The position numbers were made by a program, and so were the translations under genes. This document shows positions 48,763 through 58,350 of a DNA stretch of 64,000 nucleotides, in pieces. Under the pieces are notes generated by a model. It did not search any database, had not been told where the DNA came from, and was given only the letters and a program-made list of their open reading frames with translations. The stretch is taken from NCBI GenBank assembly GCA_963834725.1, contig CAWICN010000001.1, positions 2,914,001-2,978,000 on the forward strand. Direction: 5' to 3'. This DNA is from PALSA-693 sp963834725 (GTDB taxonomy: Bacteria > Actinomycetota > Acidimicrobiia > Acidimicrobiales > Palsa-688). Each line of letters starts with the position of its first letter. Position 1 is the first letter of the stretch.

Positions 48763-50000
48763 CTCTGGTTCCCGCGGGTAGGCCGGCCATTTGTGAGGCG
48801 CGCCTCGAGGAATCCGATGAAATGTTCGCAGATGCGGTCCCGGTTGAATCGTTGCACGGCGGCCTGGCGGCCCGCCGACCCAAGCGTCCGGCGATACTCC
48901 GGGTCAAGGGTGAGCGAACGCAATGCGGCCGCGAGAGCGTCGACATCCCCGGGCCGGACGGCCGTGCCGGCCTTGCTCCGGGCTACGATTTCGGCTGGTT
49001 CGCCGTCGGCCACGGCCAGCACCGGGAGACCGGACGCCATCGCTTCGTAGAGCTTCGAGGGGACCGCGCCGGGAAGGAGGGTTCCCAGCGGGACCAACCC
49101 GATGTCGGCCGAGGCAAGGAGTGAAGGGATTTCATCCCTGGCCAGGGGGCCGAGGAAGGTCACGTTGGAGAGACGCAGCTCCCGTGCTCGGCGTCTCAGA
49201 GCCTCTGCGTCGGGCCCATCTCCAGCGAGCACGAGATGGAGGCCAGGGAGGCTGGTGAGACTGGCCGCGGCCTCCAACAACTGCCCGAGACCCTGAGCGA
49301 CGCCCAACAGGCCGGCATAAACGGCGACGCACGGCGCGCTCGGGTGGAGCCGATTGCGGGTGGCGTCGGAGCGCAGGTCGGGCCGGAAGCGGTGTACGTC
49401 AACGCCGTTGGAAAGATGGTAGGTGGGCACCGTCGGGTGCGAGCGGGCGATCGCCTCGACGATCTCGCGGCTCTGGCCGGTCACCAGATCCGCCTTTGCA
49501 GTGAAATACGACTCGAACCGCCGCGCCGCCCGAAATGCCGTTCCCTCATTCAGCACCCCGAGACGGACGGCACTCTCCAGCCAAAGGTCCGAGACATTGA
49601 GGATCCATTGGGAGCGCCGGGTGCGAGCGAGCAGCCATCCGGAGGCGGCCAGAAACAGCGGCGGCGTCTCGGTCATCAGGTAGTCGACGGGCGGCAACAT
49701 TACAGCTCCGGCCAGCGCGGAGGACACCACGAACGACCCGTAGTTGGCGAGGCGCCGGGACATCCGCATGCTGTTGCTGGGATAGATCCAGGTGCGCAGC
49801 ACTGTCACCCTACCGATTTGCTCTCGGCGCAAGAGGCCGCCATAGCCATCGAACCGTCGCCCGTGCGGGTAGTTGGGCATCGCGGTGATGACCCGTACCT
49901 CGTGGCCAGCCCGGACGAACCGGTCGGCGAGCTCGGAGAGCCGGGCCTGGGGGGCGCCCATCTCAGGCGGGTAGTACTGGGTGAGGATGGCGATCCTCAC
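48759..50000 (-). CDS. Glycosyltransferase family 4 (WbuB/WcaI-like)
   Basis: A 413-aa GT-B enzyme. The N-terminus ILTQYYPPEMGAPQARLSELA and ITAMPNYPHGRRFDGYGG are typical of the WcaI/WbuB group. The donor site carries PSKLYEAMASGLPVLAV (the E-x7-E region), preceded by LVLAGDGPDAEALRRRARELR and FLGPLARDEIPSLLASADIGLVP. Cytoplasmic or membrane-associated; adds an N-acetyl sugar in repeat-unit assembly, by analogy. Confidence 0.92.
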   Translation of the reverse strand: MRIAILTQYYPPEMGAPQARLSELADRFVRAGHEVRVITAMPNYPHGRRFDGYGGLLRREQIGRVTVLRTWIYPSNSMRMSRRLANYGSFVVSSALAGAVMLPPVDYLMTETPPLFLAASGWLLARTRRSQWILNVSDLWLESAVRLGVLNEGTAFRAARRFESYFTAKADLVTGQSREIVEAIARSHPTVPTYHLSNGVDVHRFRPDLRSDATRNRLHPSAPCVAVYAGLLGVAQGLGQLLEAAASLTSLPGLHLVLAGDGPDAEALRRRARELRLSNVTFLGPLARDEIPSLLASADIGLVPLGTLLPGAVPSKLYEAMASGLPVLAVADGEPAEIVARSKAGTAVRPGDVDALAAALRSLTLDPEYRRTLGSAGRQAAVQRFNRDRICEHFIGFLEARLTNGRPTRGNQR

Positions 50001-50019
50001 GGCCGGCCTCGTTCCATAC

Positions 50020-51855
50020 CTACGAGCCGCCGGTCCCGGCCCGGAGGATCAGTCGGCTGGCAGTTGGTAGCGGGTGTCGCCACTCCAGCACGTATTTGGG
50101 GGCGGGGTGTTTGAGGTTCCACCCTGGCGATATCCAGCCGTCACCTCGCCTGGCGACGGCGCCATCTGGGGCCAACGGGGCAGCGATTTCCAGCCAGGTT
50201 CCGTCCGCCCAGACCGCCCGGCCCCCCGTGCCCTGGACATCCAGGTGGGCGCCTCGCGCCAGCTGCAGGACGAGCGCAACCTCGTGCGATCCGCGACCCT
50301 CGAAGCGATCCTCCAGGAGCCAGGTGCCCGAGCCGACCAGCTCGACGCGGCGGCGGTGCATGACCGGATCCGACAGCCGGCCATAACCTCTGTGTTCGCC
50401 CACCGCGTGCGTAGCGGACCATTCGATCAGACGGGCTCGCACAGGGTACGCGACCCGGAACGCGCCCCAGAAGACGCATTGGTCCTGCCCGTCGATGACC
50501 GCGGTGTTGTGCGCCGCGGTGGCCCGAAAATGATCTCTCCAAGGGCCGGCCTGGTACGTATACACGCCTGGGTCGACGACCAGGGCGGCATGGCCGCGTC
50601 GAAGCTCGACCGATAACGCGTCCGCATGGCCGTGTCCGGGCATCCGGTCCGGTCCCATCGGGCCTGCATCAAACAGGGCCCAGTCGCCGTCGGCGCCGGC
50701 AATGACGACATAGCCGGCCGCGGGGAAAGCCCCCGCCGTCTCGTTCGAGCCGCCCGGCCGGCCCGACGCCGTTTGCGGGGCGAACAGGTCCCCGTGACTG
50801 AGGCGGGCCGCAGCAGCGAGCAGGACGTCTGGATCGTCAGGGTAGCCGGGGACGGTGTCGTTGACCATCGGCCACGAACCGTCGGGAGCGCGCATCGCGG
50901 CGAGGAACCGGGTCATGGGGCCGAGGAACGCAGCGATTCGCGGGGCGCGCCGATCATTGGCCATCGCCGCCAGGCACCAGGTCTCCAGGGCGTCCTGGAG
51001 GACGATGGCGTGATAACTCACGCTTCGCTCGTCGTGGGCCCCGTCGGGCAGGACCTGCCGGTGCAGCTCGGCCAGCAGGCCGCCCAGACCGAGCTCCTGG
51101 AATCTCCGCGCCTCGGGCCAGCCGGCAAAAGTCAGTCCGATCCAGGCGAGGGCTCGATAGTCCGCGATCAGGTGGTTGTTGGCCAGATCGCGCTCGAGGT
51201 TGTGGGCCAGTACTCGGGCTTGCGAGCGAAGGGAGCTGGCGAGTTTGTTGCTCCAGAACCGCTGCCACACCGGGTCGGCGCGAAGCAATACCGCCACGCG
51301 TGACCAGGCCACCAGTCGGCGGGCGATCGGGTAGGGCTCCCAGCCAGGCTCTGAGCCCAGGGGATTACGATCGATCCAGTCCCCGACAAGCTCGATCAGC
51401 GCGTCGCGGTAGCTCGGGTCGTCGCTGGTCCGAAACGCAGACGCCAGCGTGACAGCCCACTCGCCGTAGTGGAGGTTGTACAGCCATAGCCGGTCGTCGT
51501 CGGGAGCAGATACCCACGCGGACGGCCCGTTCAGCTCCAGTGCAGGCAGGTTGAGAAAGCCGACCCGCCGCGACCGAAGGGAGGCGGCCGTCTCCGGCAC
51601 CGCAATCGACGCCGCCGGGGGGTCAGCTTCGTCAGCGCATGCCCGCGCCTCTGCGAGGGCGGCGCGGTGATCTTCTGCTGTCCCGGACCGGTACAGGCAG
51701 TTCCCGAAGTGGGGATAAAGCCAGCGGTAGCGGGTCCGCCGGGCCAGCCGGGCGGCGACCTGGCTCGCGGTGACAGTCCCCCGGATGCCCCAGAGGAGGC
51801 GGAGCCCGTCAGCGGGGGGCCAAAGGCGGCTGGCCGTACTAACAGTCTCAGGCAT
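50020..51855 (-). CDS. Heparinase II/III family protein
   Basis: A 611-aa protein. The alpha/alpha barrel part includes FLNLPALELNG, LYNLHYGEWAVTLA, NPLGSEPGWEPYPIARRLVAW and NNHLIADYRALAWIGL. The heparinase II/III lyase domain has MPGHGHADALSVELRRGHA and DPGVYTYQAGPWRDHFRATA with the expected His and Tyr. The frame is open to 52254, but ATG 51855 fits the domain and overlaps the preceding stop by 8 bp. No signal peptide, which is usual for copies in biosynthetic clusters. Likely trims or epimerises uronic-acid-containing polymer. Confidence 0.9.
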   Translation of the reverse strand: MPETVSTASRLWPPADGLRLLWGIRGTVTASQVAARLARRTRYRWLYPHFGNCLYRSGTAEDHRAALAEARACADEADPPAASIAVPETAASLRSRRVGFLNLPALELNGPSAWVSAPDDDRLWLYNLHYGEWAVTLASAFRTSDDPSYRDALIELVGDWIDRNPLGSEPGWEPYPIARRLVAWSRVAVLLRADPVWQRFWSNKLASSLRSQARVLAHNLERDLANNHLIADYRALAWIGLTFAGWPEARRFQELGLGGLLAELHRQVLPDGAHDERSVSYHAIVLQDALETWCLAAMANDRRAPRIAAFLGPMTRFLAAMRAPDGSWPMVNDTVPGYPDDPDVLLAAAARLSHGDLFAPQTASGRPGGSNETAGAFPAAGYVVIAGADGDWALFDAGPMGPDRMPGHGHADALSVELRRGHAALVVDPGVYTYQAGPWRDHFRATAAHNTAVIDGQDQCVFWGAFRVAYPVRARLIEWSATHAVGEHRGYGRLSDPVMHRRRVELVGSGTWLLEDRFEGRGSHEVALVLQLARGAHLDVQGTGGRAVWADGTWLEIAAPLAPDGAVARRGDGWISPGWNLKHPAPKYVLEWRHPLPTASRLILRAGTGGS

Positions 51856-54097
51856 CGCCGGGGACCGGGGCGATCTCCACCGGGTGCCCGAGGCGAAGCG
51901 ATTCAAGAGCACAAAATGTCGTCGCCGAGGCGGCCACGAGCTGCGGGAACGGGATAGGGCTCGGTCCGCCGTTGCGCAGGGCGTCCACCAGGGACGCGAG
52001 TTCCGCCTTGTGGCCCTTGTCCTGACGCAGCGGGGACCGGAGCACTCTGCGATGGCGGTCGGCCAATTCGAGCTGTCGGAAGTTGTCGAGGACACCGGTA
52101 CGTCCACCGCCGAACACCTCGATGCGTTCTTTGGGGTAGGAGGAGGAGCCGTTGGCGACGTAGACGATCGTGCCCACCGATCCGCTTTTGAACTCAACGC
52201 TGATCGAGAGGTTGTCGTCTCGGTATCGTCCCCGGTTGGGCAGTCCACGAGCAAATACGTGAGCCGGCATCGAGCCGGTCAGGTAAATGAGCGAATCGAC
52301 GAAATGGCAGACCTCGCCAATCAGCCGCCCCCCGCCCTGCTCAGGGTCTTGCACCCAGTGGCGGGCCGGGATGTATCCCGCATTGACCCGGTAGGCCGCG
52401 ACAAGGGGCTCCCCGCTCGGCGTCATAAATGATCGAAGGCGGCGCAGAAATGGTGCGAACCGCCGGTTATAGCCAACCATCAGCAGAGGCGGCTCAGGAG
52501 CGGCCTGGGATTGCCGGTAGGCCTGGACAATCGCTCGCAAGTCGTCGGGGGTAAGGCACAGGGGCTTCTCTACGAAAACGTGCTTGCCGGACTCCAGCGC
52601 GGCGATCACCTGCGAGGCGTGAAGATGGTGGCGAGTAGCGACCGCGATGAGAGCAACCTCACTGTCGGAAAGCACCCGGGCCTCATCTGTTGTCGCGTAC
52701 GCGAAGCCGAACTTGGCCCGGGCGTGGTCCCCGCTGACACCGGTAGCTGTGCAGACAGCGACCGGGCGCAGGTCATCAGCCCGGGTGACCACCGGCAGGA
52801 GGGTCTGGACCGCGAAGGCCCCAGCCCCGAGGAACCCGATCCCGATGCCTCCAGGGATCGGGATGGCCCGCCGAGGTCCTGGTGTCCCGACGCTTGCTTT
52901 GGTCGACTGGTCCCCGCAACTCTCACCCGTGCCCTCCAGATACCCGACGATGAGCTTCCGTTCCTGGGCGGTCGGGGTGCCATAGGTGATGAGGACCCCT
53001 AAGCTCGGCTCCCCCTCCCCGCCCAGGAGCAGCTCATAGGCGCGCTGGGCCTCCTGGATCGGGAAGCGGTGGGTCACGAGAGAGGTCGTTTGAACCCTTC
53101 CGGCCGCCACCTGCTGCACAAAGGCGGACATGTTGCGGTTCTCGGTCCAGCGCACGAATCCGACCGGATAGTCGAATCCCTTCTCCTCGTACAGGGGGTC
53201 GTAGCGGCCCGGACCATACGAGCGGGAGACGTGCAGCGACAGCTCCTTCTCGTAAAAAAGCTGGCGGGGGACCTGCATGCCGACCAGGCCGGTCAGGACC
53301 ACCGCCCCCCGGTCCCTGGCCACCTCGGCGGCCAGCATCACCGGATCGCTGCTCTTAGTGCTGGCAGCCACCAAGACCCCGTCGGCGCCCAAACCTTCGG
53401 ACAGGTGCGCCACCGCGGCACGCAGGGACTGCGGATCGGACGCCGCGAACTCTGCTCCCGTCGCTTCGGCCAGCTTGGCTCGGCCGGCCTGGGGGTCGAA
53501 ACCGATTACCCGGCAGCCGGCCGCCGCCGCGAGTTGCACGGCGAGCAGCCCGACCAATCCGAGCCCGATGACCACGACGGTTTCCCCGAGTTCGATTCTG
53601 CCCAGCCGCAGACCGTGAAGGGCTACTGCCCCCACGGTCGCGAAGGCGGCAGCCTCTGAATCGATACTTTCTGGAAGCCTCACTGCCAGATTACGAGGGA
53701 CGAAGACGACCTCAGCGTGGCTGGCGTATCCGGCCCCGGCGCAGGCAACGCGCTCGCCGATCTTGAAGTCCTCCACGCCGGTGCCGACTCCGACGATCAC
53801 GCCCGCCGAGGAGTAGCCGAGCGGGACCGGGGTGTCCAGTCGGGTGCGCACCGTCGACGCGGTGGCGCTGATCCCGTCGCGGTGAGCCTTCTCGATGACC
53901 TGCCGGACAAGGTCGGGCCTCTCGCGTGCCTTGCCGAGCAGGTTCTTATTTGCCAACTCCACCATCAGCCGCTCGGTCCCGGCACTCACGAGGGACACCT
54001 CGTTGCGGACCAGAATGCCAGCGGGGCGGAGAGCCGGCTCGGGGACCTCAGCCACGTCTATAGATCCGGTCCGGTTGTTCTCGATAACGGCCTTCAA
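51848..54097 (-). CDS. Bi-domain oxidoreductase: zinc-binding dehydrogenase fused to Gfo/Idh/MocA
   Basis: A 749-aa fusion. Residues 1-375 are a medium-chain dehydrogenase (NEVSLVSAGTERLMVELANK, VPLGYSSAGVIVGVG, VVVIGLGLVGLLAVQLAAAAG). Residues from about 405 to 745 are a Gfo/Idh/MocA sugar oxidoreductase (GIGFLGAGAFAVQTLLPVV, VATRHHLHASQVIAALESGKHVFVEKPL with the catalytic Lys, GEVCHFVDSLIYLTGS). This fused pair is regularly found next to heparinase II/III genes in polysaccharide clusters; it may oxidise and reduce the same nucleotide sugar. ATG start, 63 bp after the amidotransferase stop. Confidence 0.92.
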   Translation of the reverse strand: MKAVIENNRTGSIDVAEVPEPALRPAGILVRNEVSLVSAGTERLMVELANKNLLGKARERPDLVRQVIEKAHRDGISATASTVRTRLDTPVPLGYSSAGVIVGVGTGVEDFKIGERVACAGAGYASHAEVVFVPRNLAVRLPESIDSEAAAFATVGAVALHGLRLGRIELGETVVVIGLGLVGLLAVQLAAAAGCRVIGFDPQAGRAKLAEATGAEFAASDPQSLRAAVAHLSEGLGADGVLVAASTKSSDPVMLAAEVARDRGAVVLTGLVGMQVPRQLFYEKELSLHVSRSYGPGRYDPLYEEKGFDYPVGFVRWTENRNMSAFVQQVAAGRVQTTSLVTHRFPIQEAQRAYELLLGGEGEPSLGVLITYGTPTAQERKLIVGYLEGTGESCGDQSTKASVGTPGPRRAIPIPGGIGIGFLGAGAFAVQTLLPVVTRADDLRPVAVCTATGVSGDHARAKFGFAYATTDEARVLSDSEVALIAVATRHHLHASQVIAALESGKHVFVEKPLCLTPDDLRAIVQAYRQSQAAPEPPLLMVGYNRRFAPFLRRLRSFMTPSGEPLVAAYRVNAGYIPARHWVQDPEQGGGRLIGEVCHFVDSLIYLTGSMPAHVFARGLPNRGRYRDDNLSISVEFKSGSVGTIVYVANGSSSYPKERIEVFGGGRTGVLDNFRQLELADRHRRVLRSPLRQDKGHKAELASLVDALRNGGPSPIPFPQLVAASATTFCALESLRLGHPVEIAPVPGDA

Positions 54098-54160
54098 AGG
54101 TCATCCTTCCCGATCGCCGGCGGTGCCGATGCCGGATCGAACCACTCAGTTAGCGGGTCC

Positions 54161-56107
54161 TCAGGTCAGAGGTGCCGTCCGCAATCCGTCTGGTGCAGCT
54201 TCAGGTTGAGGCAGGGGCGGGCCATCGCCCTCCGCGTAGAGGTCGTGCCATACCTGGAACGCAGCGAGGGCCCACAGCGGCAGCGAATTGTCACGCTTGC
54301 CCGCTCGATGCTCGGCGATGAGAGCCTGCACGCCCTGGGGCTCGAACAGCCCATGCCGGGAGAGCCGCTCAGCAGAGAGAATCTCGCTGAGCCACGATCC
54401 GAGTCCGCCCCGGAACCACAGGCCGATGGGTAGATTGAGACCGCGTTTGGGCGCCCGAATGACGTTGGACGGAAGGTATGGCTCCATAGCCTTACGAAAT
54501 AGCCCTTTGGTCTCGAAGTGCCGGAGCTTGCGAGCCAGCGAGATCGAGCTCGCCACGTCCACCATACGCTGATCAACAAACGGTACCCGCATCTCCAGGG
54601 ATGCGGCCATAGTCATGCGATCACCATAGGCGAGCTGGTTGAAGGGAAGGTAACTGGCCAGGTCCGCGGCGATCAGCTGGTCCAGCTTACCCATGCCTTC
54701 GGCGTCGAAGGTGTTGCGGACAAACGCGAATTCGTCCACTTCGGTGAGGGCCCGGCGCGCCATCGGGGTGAGCAGGGATCGCTTGCGCCCGTCGTCTATC
54801 GATGTCAAAAGGTGGACGTAGCAGTCCTCGAAGGACATGGCTCCACCCTCCAGAAAGCGTCGCACGCGCCGCGCCGCGTTTCGCCCGTCGGTGCTATCGG
54901 ATACCAGCCGCTCGCCGAGCCGCAACAGGTTTGCCTTGAGCTCATCCGGCAGGAGGGTGTACGCCCGGTAAAAGGCCATGCCGAGATGCCTCGGATAACC
55001 GGCGAACATCTCGTCCCCCCCGGTTCCTGAGAGGACAACCTTGACTTCACGACGAGTCTCCTGCGAGAGCAGGTACAGGATGACTGCAGTTGGATTTGCG
55101 AAGGGTTGGTCGAAGTGCCACATAACCGTCGGCAGCAGCTTGACCACGTCAGGCGTCACCCGGACCTCGTGGTGGGTGGCACCGAAGCGGTCAGCCAACA
55201 TGCGTGCCTGTGCGAGTTCGTCCCATCGGTGCTCATCGGCCCCGAACCCGATGGAGAATGTCTGGACGGGATCGGCTCGGTTCCTGGCCATCACGGCCAG
55301 AATGCCAGCGGAGTCGAGCCCTCCGCTCAAGAACAGCCCTAACGGGACGTCGGCCTCGAGCATGGCGCGAGCACTGTCGTCAAAGACGGTGCGCACCGCA
55401 TCGACGGCATCACGCCCGTTTCGGAACCGACCCGGATGGAGGTCCAGATGCCAGTACTGGTCGATTCTCACTGCTCCTTGCTCGATGACGAGCCGGTGGG
55501 CGGGAGGAAGGGCACGCACCTGGCGGAAGATGGTGGCCGGTTCCGGGACATACAACAGCGACAGGTACTGGGAGACGGCTCCGAGATCGAGGTCCCGTGA
55601 GACGCGCCGGTCCGAGAGTACGGCCTTTATCTCGGAGGCAAACCACAGGCGCTCCGGCTGCATGGCGTAATACAAGGGTTTGATGCCGAAATGATCTCGG
55701 GCTATCAGGACCCGACGTCGTTCGCGATCGTAGATCGCGAACGCGAACATGCCCCGGAGATGGCTGACGAGGTCGTCGCCCCACTCTTCGTACCCGTGCA
55801 CGAGGACCTCGGTGTCGCTTCGTGTCGAGAACCGGTGGCCGCCGGCGGACAGTTCAGCCCGGAGATCGCGGTAGTTGTAGATTTCGCCGTTGAAGACGAG
55901 TGAAACGGTGCCCGTCTCGTTCGACATCGGCTGGTGACCTCCGTCGATGTCGATGATGCTGAGCCGCCGCATCCCAAGTTGTATTCCTGATGTTTCGAGA
56001 TGGCCTTCGGCATCGGGCCCTCGATGCACAAGCAGGTCGGTCATGCGAGCCAAGTCTGTCGCAGGAGAGTCGGGCCGTAGCGCGACGGATCCGCATATGC
56101 CGCACAT
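54161..56107 (-). CDS. asnB: Asparagine synthase (glutamine-hydrolysing) family amidotransferase
   Basis: A 648-aa class II amidotransferase. Cys2 after the initiator (MCGICGSVAL) is the glutaminase nucleophile. The N-terminal domain continues with RMSNETGTVSLVFNGEIYN-like strands and ends near 200. The synthase domain has FLSGGLDSAGILAVM near residue 260, GTGGDEMFAGYPRH and YGDRMTMAASLEMRVPFVD. In sugar clusters such proteins amidate uronic acids rather than make asparagine; the fused dehydrogenase and WecB nearby make that plausible here. It starts directly after the polymerase stop. Confidence 0.92.
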   Translation of the reverse strand: MCGICGSVALRPDSPATDLARMTDLLVHRGPDAEGHLETSGIQLGMRRLSIIDIDGGHQPMSNETGTVSLVFNGEIYNYRDLRAELSAGGHRFSTRSDTEVLVHGYEEWGDDLVSHLRGMFAFAIYDRERRRVLIARDHFGIKPLYYAMQPERLWFASEIKAVLSDRRVSRDLDLGAVSQYLSLLYVPEPATIFRQVRALPPAHRLVIEQGAVRIDQYWHLDLHPGRFRNGRDAVDAVRTVFDDSARAMLEADVPLGLFLSGGLDSAGILAVMARNRADPVQTFSIGFGADEHRWDELAQARMLADRFGATHHEVRVTPDVVKLLPTVMWHFDQPFANPTAVILYLLSQETRREVKVVLSGTGGDEMFAGYPRHLGMAFYRAYTLLPDELKANLLRLGERLVSDSTDGRNAARRVRRFLEGGAMSFEDCYVHLLTSIDDGRKRSLLTPMARRALTEVDEFAFVRNTFDAEGMGKLDQLIAADLASYLPFNQLAYGDRMTMAASLEMRVPFVDQRMVDVASSISLARKLRHFETKGLFRKAMEPYLPSNVIRAPKRGLNLPIGLWFRGGLGSWLSEILSAERLSRHGLFEPQGVQALIAEHRAGKRDNSLPLWALAAFQVWHDLYAEGDGPPLPQPEAAPDGLRTAPLT

Positions 56108-57514
56108 TCAGCTGTCCTGTAGGAGGGCGCGATCAGCTTCGTCCCGAACGTAGCGGATTTGATTGAGTGAGAATGCGAGCATGAAAAAGATGAACCAGAA
56201 CAGGATGGCGGCCGAGTCCCCGAACGCGAAGAGCCCGTCCTCGAACACCGCGTTGGCCATTGTGCCGATTACTGCCGCGGCGAGAACACCTATCAGCATC
56301 TGACTTCGATCGGCGCGAACCGTTCGTATGGCCGGGACCCATAGCCGGAGGATACAGAGCACAGCGAGGCAGGCCCCCACCACACCGATCGCGACGAACA
56401 GTCGCAGGTACTCGTTGTGCGAACCCGAGGAGAAGACCCCGATGCTTTCCAAATAGGGCCTGTCCTTGTTGAAGACCCTATCTACGGCCCCCATCCCGAC
56501 ACCGAACCACGGTGCATGCATCCCGAGTCGAATGGCCCGGTGCCACAGTTGGGGGCGATAATCCGACGTTCCTCTCAACAGGCCTCCTGTCAGGCTGGAG
56601 TTGAGAAGAACGACTGTGAAGACGACCAGGCCGGCCGTGAAAACCCAGCGCACGTCCAGCAACCGCAGGTAGATGAGAAGAAGAAAGCCAACCGCCAGCC
56701 CTATGGCAGAGGCTCTGGACCCGGCAAAGATGACCGTGACAACCGAAAGGGCCATCAGGACCTCCAGGCCCCTCCTGTGGCGGGACCCGAGCCGCCAGGC
56801 GAAGAGCAAGAAGAAGCTGATCATGGCTAGCTGCCCGAGCGTGTTCGGATTCGCGAAGATCCCACGGACTCGCTCCTGCGTCCCGCCCGGCTCTATCGAA
56901 CTGGTGGTGAACGGGATGCTGAGGAGTCCTGCGAGCACGCAGACGATGCCCAATCCGCCCACAAAGTGGAGCAGTCGCTCGGGCCGGCGGGTCCTTGACA
57001 TATACGCGGGGATCCCGAGCCCAAACGCGAGAAGCACCAAGCCCAGGCTGGCGGTGCGAAGGAAGGCGAGTTTGGCGTCGTGGTCTCGTACCGACGACAC
57101 GAGCAGGAATGCGAACAGCACCCAGAATGGGGACAAATACCGGCTGGGTATGAACCTGGTCTCGACCTTGCGTGTCAACATGAGAAGCGCTCTTGCCGCG
57201 GCCATCCCCAGCGGAAGAAAGCGAAGGTAGTAATAGGAGGAGTGAGGGGAATGAAGGGCGCCGAAGTGGGTGTCGGAAGCGACAATGGCGGCTAGGGCGA
57301 ACACGATCAGCCACTCGAAAGGAATAACGAGGGCTAGGACTGCCGCCACAGCCACCAGCGACGCCTCGACAACAACAGTTCCGGCCCCACTCCCTGCCCC
57401 CACGACGTATCCGAGGAGTAGGCAGATCAAAATCAGAGCGAAGCCGAACAGGATAGCGGTGCCAGTTGACCCGGACCTGGCCGTCGAGGAAGCCGCGCCA
57501 CGGTAGCTCAGCAC
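56108..57514 (-). CDS. O-antigen polymerase/ligase-like membrane protein
   Basis: A 468-aa protein with about 12 hydrophobic segments (AILFGFALILICLLLGYVVG, LVALAVVLALVIPFEW-type helices, FVGGLGIVCVLAGLLSIPF). A long periplasmic loop contains the Wzy/WaaL-type region DYRPQLWHRAIRLGMHAPWFG then GVGMGAVDRVF and SGSHNEYLRLFVAIG, the usual H/R/W-rich pattern. It would polymerise or ligate lipid-linked repeat units outside the membrane. Overlaps the methyltransferase gene by 7 bp. Confidence 0.88.
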   Translation of the reverse strand: MLSYRGAASSTARSGSTGTAILFGFALILICLLLGYVVGAGSGAGTVVVEASLVAVAAVLALVIPFEWLIVFALAAIVASDTHFGALHSPHSSYYYLRFLPLGMAAARALLMLTRKVETRFIPSRYLSPFWVLFAFLLVSSVRDHDAKLAFLRTASLGLVLLAFGLGIPAYMSRTRRPERLLHFVGGLGIVCVLAGLLSIPFTTSSIEPGGTQERVRGIFANPNTLGQLAMISFFLLFAWRLGSRHRRGLEVLMALSVVTVIFAGSRASAIGLAVGFLLLIYLRLLDVRWVFTAGLVVFTVVLLNSSLTGGLLRGTSDYRPQLWHRAIRLGMHAPWFGVGMGAVDRVFNKDRPYLESIGVFSSGSHNEYLRLFVAIGVVGACLAVLCILRLWVPAIRTVRADRSQMLIGVLAAAVIGTMANAVFEDGLFAFGDSAAILFWFIFFMLAFSLNQIRYVRDEADRALLQDS

Positions 57515-58284
57515 TTGTTTCCATCCACGACCAGGAACCAGCCAAGACGCCTGGGCACCACTCGTCGGAGCGACTTCGGCAGATAGGCTCGCCGGCCCAC
57601 GCGCAAGTCGAAGGGCGTGACCACGGTCTCGACGCTCACTTGGGGTAGCGCCGCGAAAAGGCCCTTCGCTTCGCTCCGGGTGTAAGCGCGAGTCCCAGGG
57701 CTCTCGATATGGGACCCGATCACCTCAGACAGCGATGACAAGCGGCCTCGGGCGAGCCCGAATACCAGCCAGGCCTGCACCGCGAAGAGTGAGTGACGGT
57801 TGTACACCATCGCCAGGACGCGACCTCCGGGACGGCAGACTCGGGCCAGTTCACCTGCGGCTGTGGTGGGCGATTCGGTGTGATGGAGTGCACCCCAGGA
57901 GTAGACGAGATCAAAAGAATTGGCCGGGAACGGGAGCAGTTCGCCATCAGCGAGAAGCACGGTACCCGGAAGACCGAAAGCTTCGAGGTGCTGGCGTGAC
58001 AGCGCGACCGCTTGCTCGGTCAGATCCACGCCCCACACGCGGGCTCCGGCGCGGGAGAACTCTGCTAGATCTGTTCCCAGCCCGCACCCGACCTCGAGCA
58101 CGTCCATACCGGCCGCGCCGGGGAAGTCCACAACCCGACGGATGAAGTCCTCGTTGGTGTAGCGTTGCCGCTCGATCTCCTCGAAGAACTCCACACTGCC
58201 CCGAGGATGGTCGCGAACTTCCTGCGCGTCGCAGGGATGCTCTTGCCAGTATGCCCGGATTGCATCCTTATGTGCGACCGCCAT
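57508..58284 (-). CDS. Class I SAM-dependent methyltransferase (UbiE-like)
   Basis: A 258-aa methyltransferase. Motif I is MDVLEVGCGLGTDLAEFSRAG, the acidic strand end is VWGVDLTEQAVALS, post-I is LLADGELLPFPANSFDLVYSWGALHH and motif III is LARVCRPGGRVLAMVYN. The N-terminal region YWQEHPCDAQEVRDHPRGS is a feature of polysaccharide-cluster methyltransferases. It likely caps or decorates a sugar. The next gene upstream ends 66 bp before its start. Confidence 0.9.
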   Translation of the reverse strand: MAVAHKDAIRAYWQEHPCDAQEVRDHPRGSVEFFEEIERQRYTNEDFIRRVVDFPGAAGMDVLEVGCGLGTDLAEFSRAGARVWGVDLTEQAVALSRQHLEAFGLPGTVLLADGELLPFPANSFDLVYSWGALHHTESPTTAAGELARVCRPGGRVLAMVYNRHSLFAVQAWLVFGLARGRLSSLSEVIGSHIESPGTRAYTRSEAKGLFAALPQVSVETVVTPFDLRVGRRAYLPKSLRRVVPRRLGWFLVVDGNKC

Positions 58285-58350
58285 CGGCTAAGACAATACA
58301 CACACCTCCGCTTCGCTTCCCGGCTGCGGTCGGAAGAGGCCAGAGGGCTC

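Noticed and set aside
47641..49050. 469-codon rightward open frame opposite wecB and a glycosyltransferase
   Set aside because: Both leftward genes have full family motifs on the other strand; the rightward reading has none.
54161..56107. Dedicated asparagine biosynthesis
   Set aside because: Protein motifs allow it, but placement within a polysaccharide operon makes sugar amidation the better hypothesis; the symbol is kept only as a family label.
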